Shown piece by piece: positions 43,194-52,170 of a stretch of 64,000 nt of DNA. The stretch comes from Actinomycetota bacterium (lineage in GTDB: Bacteria > Actinomycetota > Acidimicrobiia > Acidimicrobiales > Ilumatobacteraceae). The DNA lies in NCBI GenBank assembly GCA_009701715.1, contig WLJO01000007.1, positions 1-64,000 of the forward strand, in the 5' to 3' direction. Made by a program: the position numbers and the translations under genes. The notes beneath the pieces were generated by a model. It was not told the DNA's origin. It saw only the letters and a list, made by a program, of their open reading frames with translations, and made no database searches. The first letter of the stretch is position 1. Each line of letters begins with the position of its first letter.

Positions 43194-44129
43194 ATGACCG
43201 CAACTCAGGCACCCGGAATCAAGTCCGTGAACATCCGTGAGGCGCTGACGCGTAAGCAGCGCAACCCCGCAGGGGTCGCGCTGCACGTGGCGCTCGTGCT
43301 CTCGATGCTGTTCGCGCTCCTCGTGCTCTTCACGCTCATCGGTCAGGTGATGGTTAAGGGCATCCCGATGCTGACCAATCGTGGCACCGGATTCCTTACC
43401 GGGACGATCGGCTCCGAGCCGACCAAGATCGGGCTGTGGCCCGGACTGTATGGCTCGTTCTTCATCGGTCTCGGCGTGATCGTGTTCGCCTTCCCCGTCG
43501 GGATAGCGGCAGCGATCTACCTGGAGGAGTACTCCAAGCAGGGGCCGCTTGCCCGTTTCGTCCGGATCAATATCCGGAACCTGGCGGGCGTGCCGGCTGT
43601 GATTTTCGGTGTGCTGGGGCTCATCATCTTCGTCCAGTGGCTCGATCCGGTAACCAAAGGCGAGACCGTCGTTGCCGCGGCGCTTACCCTCTCTGTCCTC
43701 GTGCTGCCCATCGTGATCATCACGGCGTCCGAGGCGATCCGCGCCGTCCCGCAGGGTCTCCGCGAGGCCGGCTACGGAGTCGGAGCGACGAAGTGGGAGG
43801 TCACCCGGGACATGACGCTGCCGTACGCGGCCCCCGGCATCCTCACCGGTCTCGTGCTGTCCGTGGCGCGGGCCCTCGGTGAGGCGGCCCCGCTCATCCT
43901 CGTCGGGGCAATTACGGGCCTGCTGCCGAGGACCGGACTCACCGAACGGTTCACAGCGCTTCCCATCCTCATCTACAACTGGTCCGGCCGCCCCGGCCGT
44001 CCCGGCAAGGTCGACTGGGAGAATGCTGCTGCTGGGGCCGCTCTCCTGCTCCTCCTGCTCGTCTTCCTGTTCAATGTGGTGGCGGTCGTCCTGCGCACCC
44101 GATTTGAGCGTCGGCGGTCCGGGCTGTGA
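43194..44129 (+). CDS. pstA: Phosphate ABC transporter permease PstA
   Basis: 311 residues, about six membrane helices. PstA motifs: [17 protein letters not shown], the EAA loop [21 protein letters not shown] and [14 protein letters not shown]. Length is normal, unlike the 405-residue paralogue at 26210. ATG start, 14 nt after pstC. Its stop overlaps the GTG of pstB by 4 bp. Forms the phosphate channel with PstC. Confidence 0.96.
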   Translation: MTATQAPGIKSVNIREALTRKQRNPAGVALHVALVLSMLFALLVLFTLIGQVMVKGIPMLTNRGTGFLTGTIGSEPTKIGLWPGLYGSFFIGLGVIVFAFPVGIAAAIYLEEYSKQGPLARFVRINIRNLAGVPAVIFGVLGLIIFVQWLDPVTKGETVVAAALTLSVLVLPIVIITASEAIRAVPQGLREAGYGVGATKWEVTRDMTLPYAAPGILTGLVLSVARALGEAAPLILVGAITGLLPRTGLTERFTALPILIYNWSGRPGRPGKVDWENAAAGAALLLLLLVFLFNVVAVVLRTRFERRRSGL

Positions 44130-45031
44130 ATCAAGCCGTCATGAAGCAAGGAGCACCCCACACGGTGGACAACGAACAAACGAGCGATTCGCCGCTCCGA
44201 GGGCTCTCTGTACCCGTGTCCGGAACGGCTGATGCGAACCAGGCTGCAAGCACGGTATTCGACATTAAGGACCTCAGCGTTTTCTACGGGGACTTCAGGG
44301 CGGTCCGTGACGTCACCCTGACGATTCGTCAGCTCGAAGTAACGGCGTTCATCGGCCCGTCAGGCTGTGGCAAGACCACCGTGCTCCGCTGCCTCAACAG
44401 GATGAACGACTTCATCGAGTCGGCCCGGATCGAGGGGTCGGTGCTCTACCACGACGTTGACCTGTACGACCCCGCCGTGAACGCCACGGAGGTGCGTCGG
44501 CGGATCGGCATGGTGTTCCAGAAGCCGAACCCGTTCCCGAAGAGCATCTACGACAACGTTGCCTACGGCCCGCGATTGCTCGGCACGCGTAGCAAGAGCG
44601 AACTGGACGGAATCGTGGAGGAGTCGCTGCGGGGCGCAGCGCTCTGGGCCGAGGTGAAGGACCGCCTCAAGCAGTCCGGCACCGGCCTGTCGGGAGGTCA
44701 GCAGCAGCGACTCTGTATCGCGAGAGCGATCGCGGTGCAGCCGGAGGTGATCCTCATGGACGAGCCGTGCTCGGCGCTCGATCCGATCGCCACGGCGCGC
44801 ATCGAGGACCTCATGACCGAGATCAAGCAGAAGTACACGATCGTGATCGTCACGCACAACATGCAACAGGCCGCGCGAGTGAGCGACCGGACGGCCTTCT
44901 TCACCACCGAGATCAATCTGCAGGGAGACCGACGGACGGGTCGCCTCGTGGAGTTCGACGAGACCCGCAAGATCTTCTCTATGCCCTCGGACGAACGTAC
45001 CGAGGCTTACGTCACCGGGAGGTTCGGATGA
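44126..45031 (+). CDS. pstB: Phosphate ABC transporter ATP-binding protein PstB
   Basis: 301 residues. Walker A is G-P-S-G-C-G-K-T-T, the Q-loop is [12 protein letters not shown], the signature is [13 protein letters not shown], Walker B is [13 protein letters not shown], and the switch His is in V-T-H-N-M-Q-Q-A. About 45 extra N-terminal residues precede the fold. The GTG start overlaps the pstA stop (GTGA) and its stop overlaps the phoU start (ATGA). Drives phosphate import. Confidence 0.96.
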   Translation: MNQAVMKQGAPHTVDNEQTSDSPLRGLSVPVSGTADANQAASTVFDIKDLSVFYGDFRAVRDVTLTIRQLEVTAFIGPSGCGKTTVLRCLNRMNDFIESARIEGSVLYHDVDLYDPAVNATEVRRRIGMVFQKPNPFPKSIYDNVAYGPRLLGTRSKSELDGIVEESLRGAALWAEVKDRLKQSGTGLSGGQQQRLCIARAIAVQPEVILMDEPCSALDPIATARIEDLMTEIKQKYTIVIVTHNMQQAARVSDRTAFFTTEINLQGDRRTGRLVEFDETRKIFSMPSDERTEAYVTGRFG

Positions 45032-45777
45032 CCGAGCTGCGCAAGTCTTTTCATACCGAGCTTGCCGAGGTACATGCCGAGCTCATGCGGGTCGGCGCCC
45101 AGGTGATCGAGGCCATCCCGCGGGCGACACGGATCCTGCTGGACATGGATCTCGAGGGTGCGGACTACATGGTGCAGGGCGACGACGAGATCGACGCCCG
45201 CTGTATCGCGGTCGAGGAGCACTGTTACCGAATCCTCGCCCTGCAGGCCCCGGTGGCGAGCGACCTGCGTGCTGTTATCACGGCGCTCAAGATGACCGCC
45301 GAGCTCGAGCGTTCGGGCGATCTCACCGTCAACATTTGCAAGGCTGCGCGCCGGATCTACGGCCACGAGATGAACCCCAAGCTGCGGGGCATCATCGCCA
45401 AGATGAGCGAACAGGCCCAGCAGCTTTTCGCGAACGCGATGGAGGCGTACGACGAATCGGACCCGGCCAAGGCAGCCGCGCTCGACGACATGGACAATTT
45501 CCTCGATGCACTGCAGCGCCAGTTCATCCAGGTGATCTTCGAGAGCCATGCGGCCGGCAGTATTGACCTGCAGGTCGCAGTGCAGCTCGGAGTAGTTGCA
45601 CGTTTCTACGAACGAATCGGCGACCATGCCGTGAACATCGGAGAGAAGGTGCGATTCCTTGTCAGCGGCTGGATGCCTGAGCACGTCGGTGCCGTTCGGC
45701 ACCGGATGCGACAGGAAGCCACCCCTATGGCCGGGATCCCGATCCCCACCCAGGCAGACCGAAACCATGACTCCTGA
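45028..45777 (+). CDS. phoU: Phosphate regulator PhoU
   Basis: 249 residues, two repeats of a three-helix bundle with PhoU patterns: [11 protein letters not shown] at the start, [12 protein letters not shown] near residue 55, [11 protein letters not shown], and in the second half [14 protein letters not shown]. The E-x-x-x-D metal-site residues are in place. PhoU dampens the kinase and the transporter when phosphate is plentiful. Coupled to pstB by a 4-bp overlap; the sensor kinase gene starts 9 nt later. Confidence 0.95.
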   Translation: MTELRKSFHTELAEVHAELMRVGAQVIEAIPRATRILLDMDLEGADYMVQGDDEIDARCIAVEEHCYRILALQAPVASDLRAVITALKMTAELERSGDLTVNICKAARRIYGHEMNPKLRGIIAKMSEQAQQLFANAMEAYDESDPAKAAALDDMDNFLDALQRQFIQVIFESHAAGSIDLQVAVQLGVVARFYERIGDHAVNIGEKVRFLVSGWMPEHVGAVRHRMRQEATPMAGIPIPTQADRNHDS

Positions 45778-45786
45778 GGACCGCTA

Positions 45787-46968
45787 ATGCCGGTGGTCTA
45801 CCTCATCGTCGGGCTAGCAGTCGGCCTGCTCGTCTCGTGGGTTGCCTGCCGACACAGGTCATCTTTCATCCCAGTAGCGGGACAAGCCCCGGTGCCGGTG
45901 TCTGCCCCCGCAGAGGTGATTGAACAGAGAGATGTACCCGAGGTGGCACCGCTGAGCGTCGTGCTGGACGCGCTGCCCATCGGGGTGGTGTACGCCGACC
46001 AGAACGGGCTTGTGGTGGTGCGCAACCGGATGGCCACTCATGCGGCCGGCGCACGTCATGGTGACATCATCGTGAACGAGGCTCTCGAGGGCTTGTTGAG
46101 GACGGCGTTGCAGGGGGAGGAGCGCCGTCAGACGCTCGACCTATTTGGTCCGCCAGCACGCGTGCTGCTCGTTCACGCCCAACCCGCCGAGGCCGGTGGG
46201 GCGATCGCCACCATCTCGGACATCACTGAACGTGCCCGGCTCGATGCAGTGCGTACGGACTTCGTGGCGAACATCAGCCATGAACTGAAGACTCCAGTGG
46301 GCGCACTGTCGCTGCTCGCCGAGGCTCTCGCTGATTCTGATGACCCTGACGTGGTGACACGCCTGTCGGGCAAGATCGTGAAGGAGGCTGAGCGCCTCAC
46401 GCTCGCGATCGAGGACCTTCTCGAGCTCTCGAGGATCGAACTGGGTGGTGATTCCAACCGCCAGGAGGTCGCAGCCGTGAGGATCCTGGAGGACGCTGCG
46501 GACCGGGTTCGCGGGCTCGCCGAGCGGCGTCACATTCGGCTGGAGATCCAGGACAACGGTCCGACGCTGGCCGTTGTCGGTGATCGGAGGCAACTGGTGT
46601 CCGCGATCGGCAACCTCGTGGACAACGCGGTGAAGTACTCCGAGATGGACAGCATTGTCCGGCTCGGTGTGCGCCTGGACGGTGATCGGGTGACGTTCTC
46701 GGTATCGGACAGCGGCATGGGTATTGCGTCCCAACATCTCGACCGCATTTTCGAGCGCTTCTACCGCGTGGACAGGGCTCGCTCCCGGGACACCGGTGGG
46801 GTGGGCCTCGGTCTGGCAATCGTGCGTCACGTGGCCGCGAATCATGGCGGCGAGGTGAAGGTGACCTCACAGGAAGGTGAAGGATCGACCTTCATGTTGT
46901 CAATTCCTGCTTCGCCCGCTTCGGTGGCGGCATCGCAGGCGGACAACCCTATATTGGCTGCCGGATGA
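45787..46968 (+). CDS. senX3: Phosphate sensor histidine kinase (SenX3/PhoR-type)
   Basis: 393 residues: an N-terminal membrane helix (Y-L-I-V-G-L-A-V-G-L-L-V-S-W-V), a PAS-like region, the dimerisation domain with phospho-acceptor His165 in N-I-S-H-E-L-K-T-P, and an ATPase domain with L-V-D-N-A-V-K-Y-S, D-S-G-M-G-I and G-V-G-L-G-L-A-I. Only one clear membrane helix is present and no large extracytoplasmic sensor, so it probably reads phosphate through PstSCAB and PhoU, as in SenX3. Adjacent regX3 is its partner. Confidence 0.93.
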   Translation: MPVVYLIVGLAVGLLVSWVACRHRSSFIPVAGQAPVPVSAPAEVIEQRDVPEVAPLSVVLDALPIGVVYADQNGLVVVRNRMATHAAGARHGDIIVNEALEGLLRTALQGEERRQTLDLFGPPARVLLVHAQPAEAGGAIATISDITERARLDAVRTDFVANISHELKTPVGALSLLAEALADSDDPDVVTRLSGKIVKEAERLTLAIEDLLELSRIELGGDSNRQEVAAVRILEDAADRVRGLAERRHIRLEIQDNGPTLAVVGDRRQLVSAIGNLVDNAVKYSEMDSIVRLGVRLDGDRVTFSVSDSGMGIASQHLDRIFERFYRVDRARSRDTGGVGLGLAIVRHVAANHGGEVKVTSQEGEGSTFMLSIPASPASVAASQADNPILAAG

Positions 46969-46978
46969 GGAGCTGTCG

Positions 46979-47677
46979 ATGACCGTTCAGACCGTGTTTG
47001 TCGTCGAGGACGAGGAGTCCTTCATCGACGCACTCACCGTCGGGCTGCAGCGAGAAGGCTTCCGAGTGGAGGTCGCCCGCGATGGCGCGGAGGCTCTGGC
47101 GCGCTTCGACGAGGTGAAGCCGGACATCGTGCTGCTCGACGTCATGCTCCCGCGGATCTCGGGTGTCGACGTCTGCAGGGAGCTCCGCAAGCGCTCACAG
47201 GTCCCGATCATCATGGTGACGGCGAAGTCCGCCGAGATCGATACGGTTGTCGGCCTCGAGGTCGGTGCCGATGACTACATCACCAAGCCCTACCGAATGC
47301 GCGAGCTCGTGGCCCGCATGCGGGCGGTGCTCCGCCGGACGCCGGGCGACCGGGGAGCGGACCTCACCGTCGGCGGCCTCACGGTCGGCGACGTGAGCCT
47401 CGACCCGGATCAACACGTCGTGGTCGTGCGCGGTGCAACAGTCAGTCTTCCGCTGAAGGAGTTCGATCTGCTCCGGCTGCTGCTGGCGAACGCAGGCAGG
47501 GTGCTGTCGAGGGACACTCTCATCGATCGGGTCTGGGGCGCCGACTACGTGGGTGACACCAAGACGCTCGACGTCCATATCAAGCGACTCCGTTCCCGCA
47601 TCGAGGCAGACCCGGCCAACCCAACCAGGGTCGTGACGATCCGCGGGCTCGGCTACAAGTACGAAAAGCCCCGCTAA
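46979..47677 (+). CDS. regX3: Phosphate response regulator (RegX3/PhoP-type, OmpR family)
   Basis: 232 residues: receiver domain with acidic pocket E10-D11-E12, phospho-acceptor Asp54 in V-L-L-D-V-M-L-P, conserved Thr (V-T-A-K) and Lys (I-T-K-P-Y-R); winged-helix DNA-binding domain with F-D-L-L-R-L-L-L, G-R-V-L-S-R-D-T-L, T-L-D-V-H-I-K-R-L-R and R-G-L-G-Y-K. It is expected to bind the PHO boxes seen at 40950, 24829 and possibly 22635 and 35293. A longer upstream in-frame reading overlaps the kinase gene and is rejected. Confidence 0.95.
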   Translation: MTVQTVFVVEDEESFIDALTVGLQREGFRVEVARDGAEALARFDEVKPDIVLLDVMLPRISGVDVCRELRKRSQVPIIMVTAKSAEIDTVVGLEVGADDYITKPYRMRELVARMRAVLRRTPGDRGADLTVGGLTVGDVSLDPDQHVVVVRGATVSLPLKEFDLLRLLLANAGRVLSRDTLIDRVWGADYVGDTKTLDVHIKRLRSRIEADPANPTRVVTIRGLGYKYEKPR

Positions 47678-47720
47678 CGGGACAATGCACCGTGAGCTGG
47701 CCCGGTCCTACAGTGACGCC

Positions 47721-49190
47721 GTGGTTGCACGCCGTGGCCCGGGTCACCGAGGCAGGATGCTGAGCATTACCGCGGGCGGTCGCGCCTCACGCTCTTCGGA
47801 CTCCGCGGTGGCCGAGTTCACGACGCTCCGGCGCTTCGAGGCCCTAGCAACCACCCACGCACTGATGATTGCGGCCGATGCCGTGATGCTCGTGGCGCTC
47901 GCCAGCACGGTGATCGGGCTCGATGCGAACGCCGCCCGCACGAAGGTGTTGCTTTACCAGCTAACCACGCTCGCCCCGTTCACGGTGATGGCGCCGTTCA
48001 TCGGCCCACTCATCGACCGAATGCGCGGTGGCCGGCGGCTCGTCGTGGAGCTGGCCGCGTTCGGCCGGATCATCGTGTCGATCGCGCTCGTGATGGTCCT
48101 TGACAGCCTGCTGCTCTACCCGGTTGCCCTCGCTGCGCTCGTCCTCAAGCAGACATATTCGGTGTCGAAGTCTGCACTCGTCCCGCTCGTCGTCGAGACG
48201 GAGGCCGACCTGATGGGGGCGAACGCGAAGCTGGGAGTGGTCGCCGGCATTGCCGCCGCCGCCGCCGCTGCACCCGCCGCGGTACTCCAGCACTTCAGCG
48301 CGAAGGCCACGCTCGTGCTGTCCGCGATCGGGTTCCTCGTGGCATTCGTATCGGCCACGAGACTGCCCCGTGAGGTCATTGCCCGCACGCGGGCGAACAG
48401 AGACGAGATCCATGAACTGCGCAGTCCCACCGTGCTCGTCGGGGCGAGCGCCATCGTGCTGCTGCGTGCATCGGTCGGCTTCATGCAGTTCCTCCTGTTC
48501 TTCTGGTTACGCGGCCAGGGTGCAGGCAAGTGGTTCGGCGTGGCGATTGCCGTCGGTGCGGCTTCCACAATGCTCGGCAACGTGTCGGGTCCGAGGATCC
48601 GTCGCTTCATGCGCGAAGAAGTGATGCTCATCTGTGGGCTGGGGTTCGTGTCGCTCAGCGGACTGTTCTGTGCGATCGCCGGTGGCAGGCGGGCTTCGGT
48701 TGTCCTGATGGGCACGGTGAGCTTCGGTGCGGCGATCGGCAAGCTCGCATTCGACTCGATCGTGCAGCGGGATGCTCACGAAGCCAACCAGGGTCGGGCC
48801 TTCGCCCGGTTCGAGAGTCGGTTCCAGTTGGCGTGGGTCCTCGCTGCGATCCCGCCGGTGATCTGGACACCGCCCGGCGAGGTGGGTTTCGTCGTGATCT
48901 CCGCAATCGCCGGCTTCGCGGCGGTCAGCTATTCCATCGGGATGAGGGCGGTCCATCTCGGTCGCCCGGTGCCGGAGCCGATCTCCCGCCGGGCGGGAAG
49001 GCGAATCGTGCGCAAGATTGATGAGCTGCGGACTCCGTCGGGCGGGATCGGGCGGCCTGATGGGGCAGGGACACCCTCGGCCGGGTTGCAGCGACGCATT
49101 CAGTACCTGCCACCGGAGCAGCGGGTGGCTACGCGTCGAGGTCGAGGCGGGCGAGCCAAAGACCGGGTGCGTCGACCTCGGCAGGGGTAG
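47721..49190 (+). CDS. MFS-type transporter
   Basis: About 489 residues with at least ten hydrophobic helices. The segment F-I-G-P-L-I-D-R-M-R-G-G-R-R after the second helix is a degenerate form of the MFS loop 2-3 signature (G-x-x-x-D-R-x-G-R-R). The C-terminal tail is basic and Pro-rich. Substrate unknown; the context (after regX3) does not tell. The GTG at 47721 is preferred over ATGs at 47685 and 47757 because TACAGT (47709-47714) lies 6 nt upstream. Its 3' end overlaps the convergent DUF2342 gene by about 60 bp. Confidence 0.78.
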   Translation: MVARRGPGHRGRMLSITAGGRASRSSDSAVAEFTTLRRFEALATTHALMIAADAVMLVALASTVIGLDANAARTKVLLYQLTTLAPFTVMAPFIGPLIDRMRGGRRLVVELAAFGRIIVSIALVMVLDSLLLYPVALAALVLKQTYSVSKSALVPLVVETEADLMGANAKLGVVAGIAAAAAAAPAAVLQHFSAKATLVLSAIGFLVAFVSATRLPREVIARTRANRDEIHELRSPTVLVGASAIVLLRASVGFMQFLLFFWLRGQGAGKWFGVAIAVGAASTMLGNVSGPRIRRFMREEVMLICGLGFVSLSGLFCAIAGGRRASVVLMGTVSFGAAIGKLAFDSIVQRDAHEANQGRAFARFESRFQLAWVLAAIPPVIWTPPGEVGFVVISAIAGFAAVSYSIGMRAVHLGRPVPEPISRRAGRRIVRKIDELRTPSGGIGRPDGAGTPSAGLQRRIQYLPPEQRVATRRGRGGRAKDRVRRPRQG

Positions 49191-50316
49191 GCAGCGACTC
49201 TGCTGAGTGGAAGAGCCGATTGAGGCCCTCCGGGCCGGAGCGCTCCACCACACCGTCCACAAAAGCCCGCCCGCGCTGGACGGCCTGTCGATCGAGATGC
49301 AGCCCGAGCAGACGTTCGACGAATGCGTCTTGGGCAGACGCCTCTACTCTGCGCCGCCGGACTGCCTCGGCGAGCTGAGCAGAGTTCGGGAGGAGCCGCG
49401 CGGATGCGAGGTCCACAACGTGGTCCACATAGCCGATGACAACGGCCACCAGTGCGTCGAGATGTGGCGCGAGTGCCTCTTGCTCGGGGCTGCGGACGGC
49501 ACCGAGCATGATGCCGGGATCGCTGAACGCCGACTGCAGCGTAGCCATCGGGTCGTTGCCGCCGGTGTCGAGGTCCGACATCCGTTCGAGGACAGCGGAG
49601 GGGTTCGGTCGGAACCCGCCGGCATGGCGCTTCACGAGGCTCGTCAACGTGGAGCGAATGTGCGCAACGTTCATGACCGAGTGCCCGGCCACCTCCTGGA
49701 GGACCACCCAGAGACGAAGCTCGTCGAGGGGCAGGCTCCAGTCCTGTGCAAAGGAGTCGATCGAAGCAGGTACCACGAGGATCTCCGGGCCCGCAGGGCG
49801 CGGGATCGGGAGGTCGTACTGACCGAACGCCCGCTTCGCGAGGTGTCCCACCATCGAGCCGACCGCCATGCCGAGCATCATTGGCTGCATGAGTGTGCCG
49901 AACTGGGCGATCATCGCCAGTGCCGGGTCCATCGGTTCGTCGGTTGACGGATGGGCACCCTGCCCGAGCGACGTGGCGAGCTCGGTGAACAGGGGCCGGT
50001 ACGCCTCAAGCGTGCGGTCCGCCCAGACCCCCGGCGTGACCGGAACGATCTCCGGCGAGCGGCCAGCGACAGTGGTGTCGAGACCGGTCAGGGAGCCGAT
50101 GTGTAGCTCAGCGATCCGCACGAGCTCCCCGAGCGCGAAGCGGATTGCCGGATCGACATTGCGTTCGGGCTTGCCCTCGGCTGCTGTGAGGGCAGCGAAC
50201 TGTCGGGCGGCGTCCCAGCTGAGTGGGCCCTGTCCGGAGAGGGCTTTCGCGATGTCGCCGAGGAAGGGGATCCCCGAGAAGGGGTTGCCGCTCACGCCGT
50301 CGCCGGGTTCGTCCAT
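49129..50316 (-). CDS. DUF2342 family protein (zincin-like), unknown function
   Basis: About 395 residues. The core follows the actinobacterial DUF2342 pattern: P-G-V-W-A-D-R-T-L-E near residue 95, M-Q-P-M-M-L-G-M-A-V-G-S-M-V-G-H-L-A, then I-L-V-V-P-A-S-I and the helix W-V-V-L-Q-E-V-A-G-H-S. The latter is where zincin relatives carry H-E-x-x-H; here it is Q-E-V-A-G-H, so metal binding is doubtful. The ATG at 50316 has TAGCCT (50324-50329, minus strand) 7 nt upstream. Homologues in actinobacteria are often near PDZ-Lon and UPF0182 genes, both of which occur 11 kb to the right. Confidence 0.8.
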   Translation of the reverse strand: MDEPGDGVSGNPFSGIPFLGDIAKALSGQGPLSWDAARQFAALTAAEGKPERNVDPAIRFALGELVRIAELHIGSLTGLDTTVAGRSPEIVPVTPGVWADRTLEAYRPLFTELATSLGQGAHPSTDEPMDPALAMIAQFGTLMQPMMLGMAVGSMVGHLAKRAFGQYDLPIPRPAGPEILVVPASIDSFAQDWSLPLDELRLWVVLQEVAGHSVMNVAHIRSTLTSLVKRHAGGFRPNPSAVLERMSDLDTGGNDPMATLQSAFSDPGIMLGAVRSPEQEALAPHLDALVAVVIGYVDHVVDLASARLLPNSAQLAEAVRRRRVEASAQDAFVERLLGLHLDRQAVQRGRAFVDGVVERSGPEGLNRLFHSAESLPTPAEVDAPGLWLARLDLDA

Positions 50317-50326
50317 GACTGGGAGG

Positions 50327-51157
50327 CTACGCCGAGTAGGGGTCGCGTTTGGCCGCAGATGCCGGGGTTCCCGACCCACCGCCCGTGACGGCTTCGCGCG
50401 CTTTTCCGGACTCGCCCCGCATGCCCGCAACGAGAGCGGAGTGGTCGGCCGAGACGGTGATCATCCGAAACCCCTGTTCATGCCGCTTCTGGGCGAGGGG
50501 AACCGCAGAGTGGATCCCGGGAACGATGTTGTGGCGACGGCAACCGTCGATGATCGTCTCGATCGCGCCGGTGAACCGCTCGTCGGCGTTGTCGAAGCCG
50601 GGGGCGAGCCCGAGCGTGATCGACAGGTCTGCCGGCCCGACGTAGATCGCGTCGATGCCGGGGACGGAGAGGATCTCGTCGATGCGTGACACTGCGGTGC
50701 CGGTCTCGATCATCGGGATGCAGATCACGTTGTCGTTGGCATTCGCGAAGTAGGAGCCGCCGTATCGCTGCGACGGCACGATCGGGCCCATGCTGCGCCG
50801 GCCGGCCGGCGCGTATCGGCAGGCAGCCACGGCGGCCTCGGCCTCCTCCTTGCTGTTCACCATCGGGATGATGACGCCCATCGCACCCATGTCGAGCACG
50901 CGCCCGATGATGCCCGGTTCGTTCCAGGGCACACGGACGATGGGGGTCGGGCTCTTGCCGTTCATGGCCTGCAGCTGTGCGAACACGTCGCTGATGTCGG
51001 AGAGTCCGTGCTGCATGTCGATGCACACGTAGTCGAAGTCCATCGAGGAGATTGCCTCGCTGGCCCACGGATCGCGGAGCGACAGCCAGGCGCCGGTTGC
51101 GGTTGCACCGGCGTCCCAGACCTGTCGCAGGTGGACGTGGTTCGTGTCGTTCTGCAC
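50327..51157 (-). CDS. HpcH/HpaI aldolase/citrate lyase family protein
   Basis: About 276 residues, TIM-barrel class II aldolase. Visible are D-F-D-Y-V-C-I-D-M-Q-H-G-L, I-V-R-V-P-W-N (catalytic Arg), D-M-G-A-M-G-V-I-I-P-M-V-N, Y-A-P-A-G-R-R-S-M-G-P, and metal ligands in P-M-I-E-T-G and V-G-P-A-D-L-S. Members cleave 4-hydroxy-2-oxo acids to pyruvate plus an aldehyde. A reading from 51310 would run through the divergent promoter and gene; the GTG at 51157 has TACGTT (51165-51170, minus strand) 7 nt upstream and is preferred. It precedes the DUF2342 gene by 10 nt. Confidence 0.88.
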   Translation of the reverse strand: MQNDTNHVHLRQVWDAGATATGAWLSLRDPWASEAISSMDFDYVCIDMQHGLSDISDVFAQLQAMNGKSPTPIVRVPWNEPGIIGRVLDMGAMGVIIPMVNSKEEAEAAVAACRYAPAGRRSMGPIVPSQRYGGSYFANANDNVICIPMIETGTAVSRIDEILSVPGIDAIYVGPADLSITLGLAPGFDNADERFTGAIETIIDGCRRHNIVPGIHSAVPLAQKRHEQGFRMITVSADHSALVAGMRGESGKAREAVTGGGSGTPASAAKRDPYSA

Positions 51158-51164
51158 GGGTGAG

Positions 51165-51174
51165 AACGTAGTGT
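51165..51174. promoter_or_regulatory. Overlapping divergent -10 elements
   Basis: On the minus strand TACGTT (51165-51170) lies 7 nt before the GTG of the aldolase gene. On the plus strand TAGTGT (51169-51174) lies 8 nt before the ATG of the SDR-like gene. They share two base pairs, so only one polymerase could bind at a time. Confidence 0.55.
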
Positions 51175-51182
51175 GTTCCTGG

Positions 51183-52160
51183 ATGAAGGTGTTACTGACC
51201 GCTGCACAGACCGGCCTGGGCCGCAGGGTTGCGGCCAGCCTTGCCGGCGACGGTGTGACCGTCAGGTCCGCTTCCGGTGCCATCCCCGCGCTGGAGGAGT
51301 TCCGTGACATCGATGTGGTAGTCCACCTCAGCGCCGGGGATCACGACGCACTCGCTGCTCGCGGGACGAACGCGATCGACGGATTCCCCGGGCTCATCGC
51401 CGGACTCAACAAGTTCGGTATCGAACGGATGGTTCTCCTCTCGTCGGCGATGGTCTACGGCGCGTGGCCCAACAATCCGGTCCCGCTCACCGAGGACTCC
51501 CCGCTGCGGCCCGACGCGTCGTTCGCGTTCGCGCACCAGTTGGCACAGGTGGAAGGGCTTCTCGATGGCTGGCGCTGCGAGGATCCTGCTCGTCAGGTGG
51601 CCGTTCTGCGCCCGGTCCTCGCGCTCGCGTCGGACAGCGAGAGCAGTGTGGTGCGGGCACTCGCGGCGGGGATGGGCCATCGCTTCGCGGAGGACGATGC
51701 GCCGGCGCAGTTCCTGCATCTCGACGATCTCGCCCAGGCCGTGAGGGTGGCGGTACTCGGCCATCTCGACGGGGTCTACAACGTCGCCCCGGACGGTTGG
51801 GTGACCGGCGAGCGCGTGCGGGCACTGTCGGGACAGGGCCCTCGCCTGAAGGTGCCCGACCGCATCTCGGACCTCATTGCCAACCTGGGCTGGAGGTTCC
51901 AGCGCGGCCCGCTGCCGCCCGGTCTCGTGCCGTACGTGAGGCATCCGTGGCTCGTCTCGAATGACCGTCTCCGTGAGGCCGGTTGGCAGCCGAGCATCAC
52001 CAACGAACAGAGCTACGTTGAGGGCACCGAGGCCAAGTGGTGGACCATGCTCACACCGAAGCGCAAGCAGGAGCTAGCGCTCGGTGGCATGGTGGCCGTC
52101 GTGGTTGCTGCAGTGATCCTGACGGTCGCTGCGGTGCGCCGTCGGCGGCGCACCCACTAA
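51183..52160 (+). CDS. NAD-dependent epimerase/dehydratase-like (SDR) protein with C-terminal helix
   Basis: About 325 residues. A Rossmann start (M-K-V-L-L-T-A-A-Q-T-G-L-G-R-R-V-A) replaces the usual T-G-x-x-G-x-x-G with a looser glycine pattern. V-V-H-L-S-A-G-D and L-L-S-S-A-M-V-Y-G-A are typical extended-SDR strands, but the Y-x-x-x-K pair is not seen (F-A-F-A-H-Q-L-A-Q-V-E at the expected place). A membrane helix (M-V-A-V-V-V-A-A-V-I-L-T-V) and R-R-R-R-R end the protein. Catalysis is doubtful; it may bind nucleotide or act as a scaffold. ATG at 51183 with TAGTGT upstream. Confidence 0.75.
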   Translation: MKVLLTAAQTGLGRRVAASLAGDGVTVRSASGAIPALEEFRDIDVVVHLSAGDHDALAARGTNAIDGFPGLIAGLNKFGIERMVLLSSAMVYGAWPNNPVPLTEDSPLRPDASFAFAHQLAQVEGLLDGWRCEDPARQVAVLRPVLALASDSESSVVRALAAGMGHRFAEDDAPAQFLHLDDLAQAVRVAVLGHLDGVYNVAPDGWVTGERVRALSGQGPRLKVPDRISDLIANLGWRFQRGPLPPGLVPYVRHPWLVSNDRLREAGWQPSITNEQSYVEGTEAKWWTMLTPKRKQELALGGMVAVVVAAVILTVAAVRRRRRTH

Positions 52161-52170
52161 CCCAGCCCGA

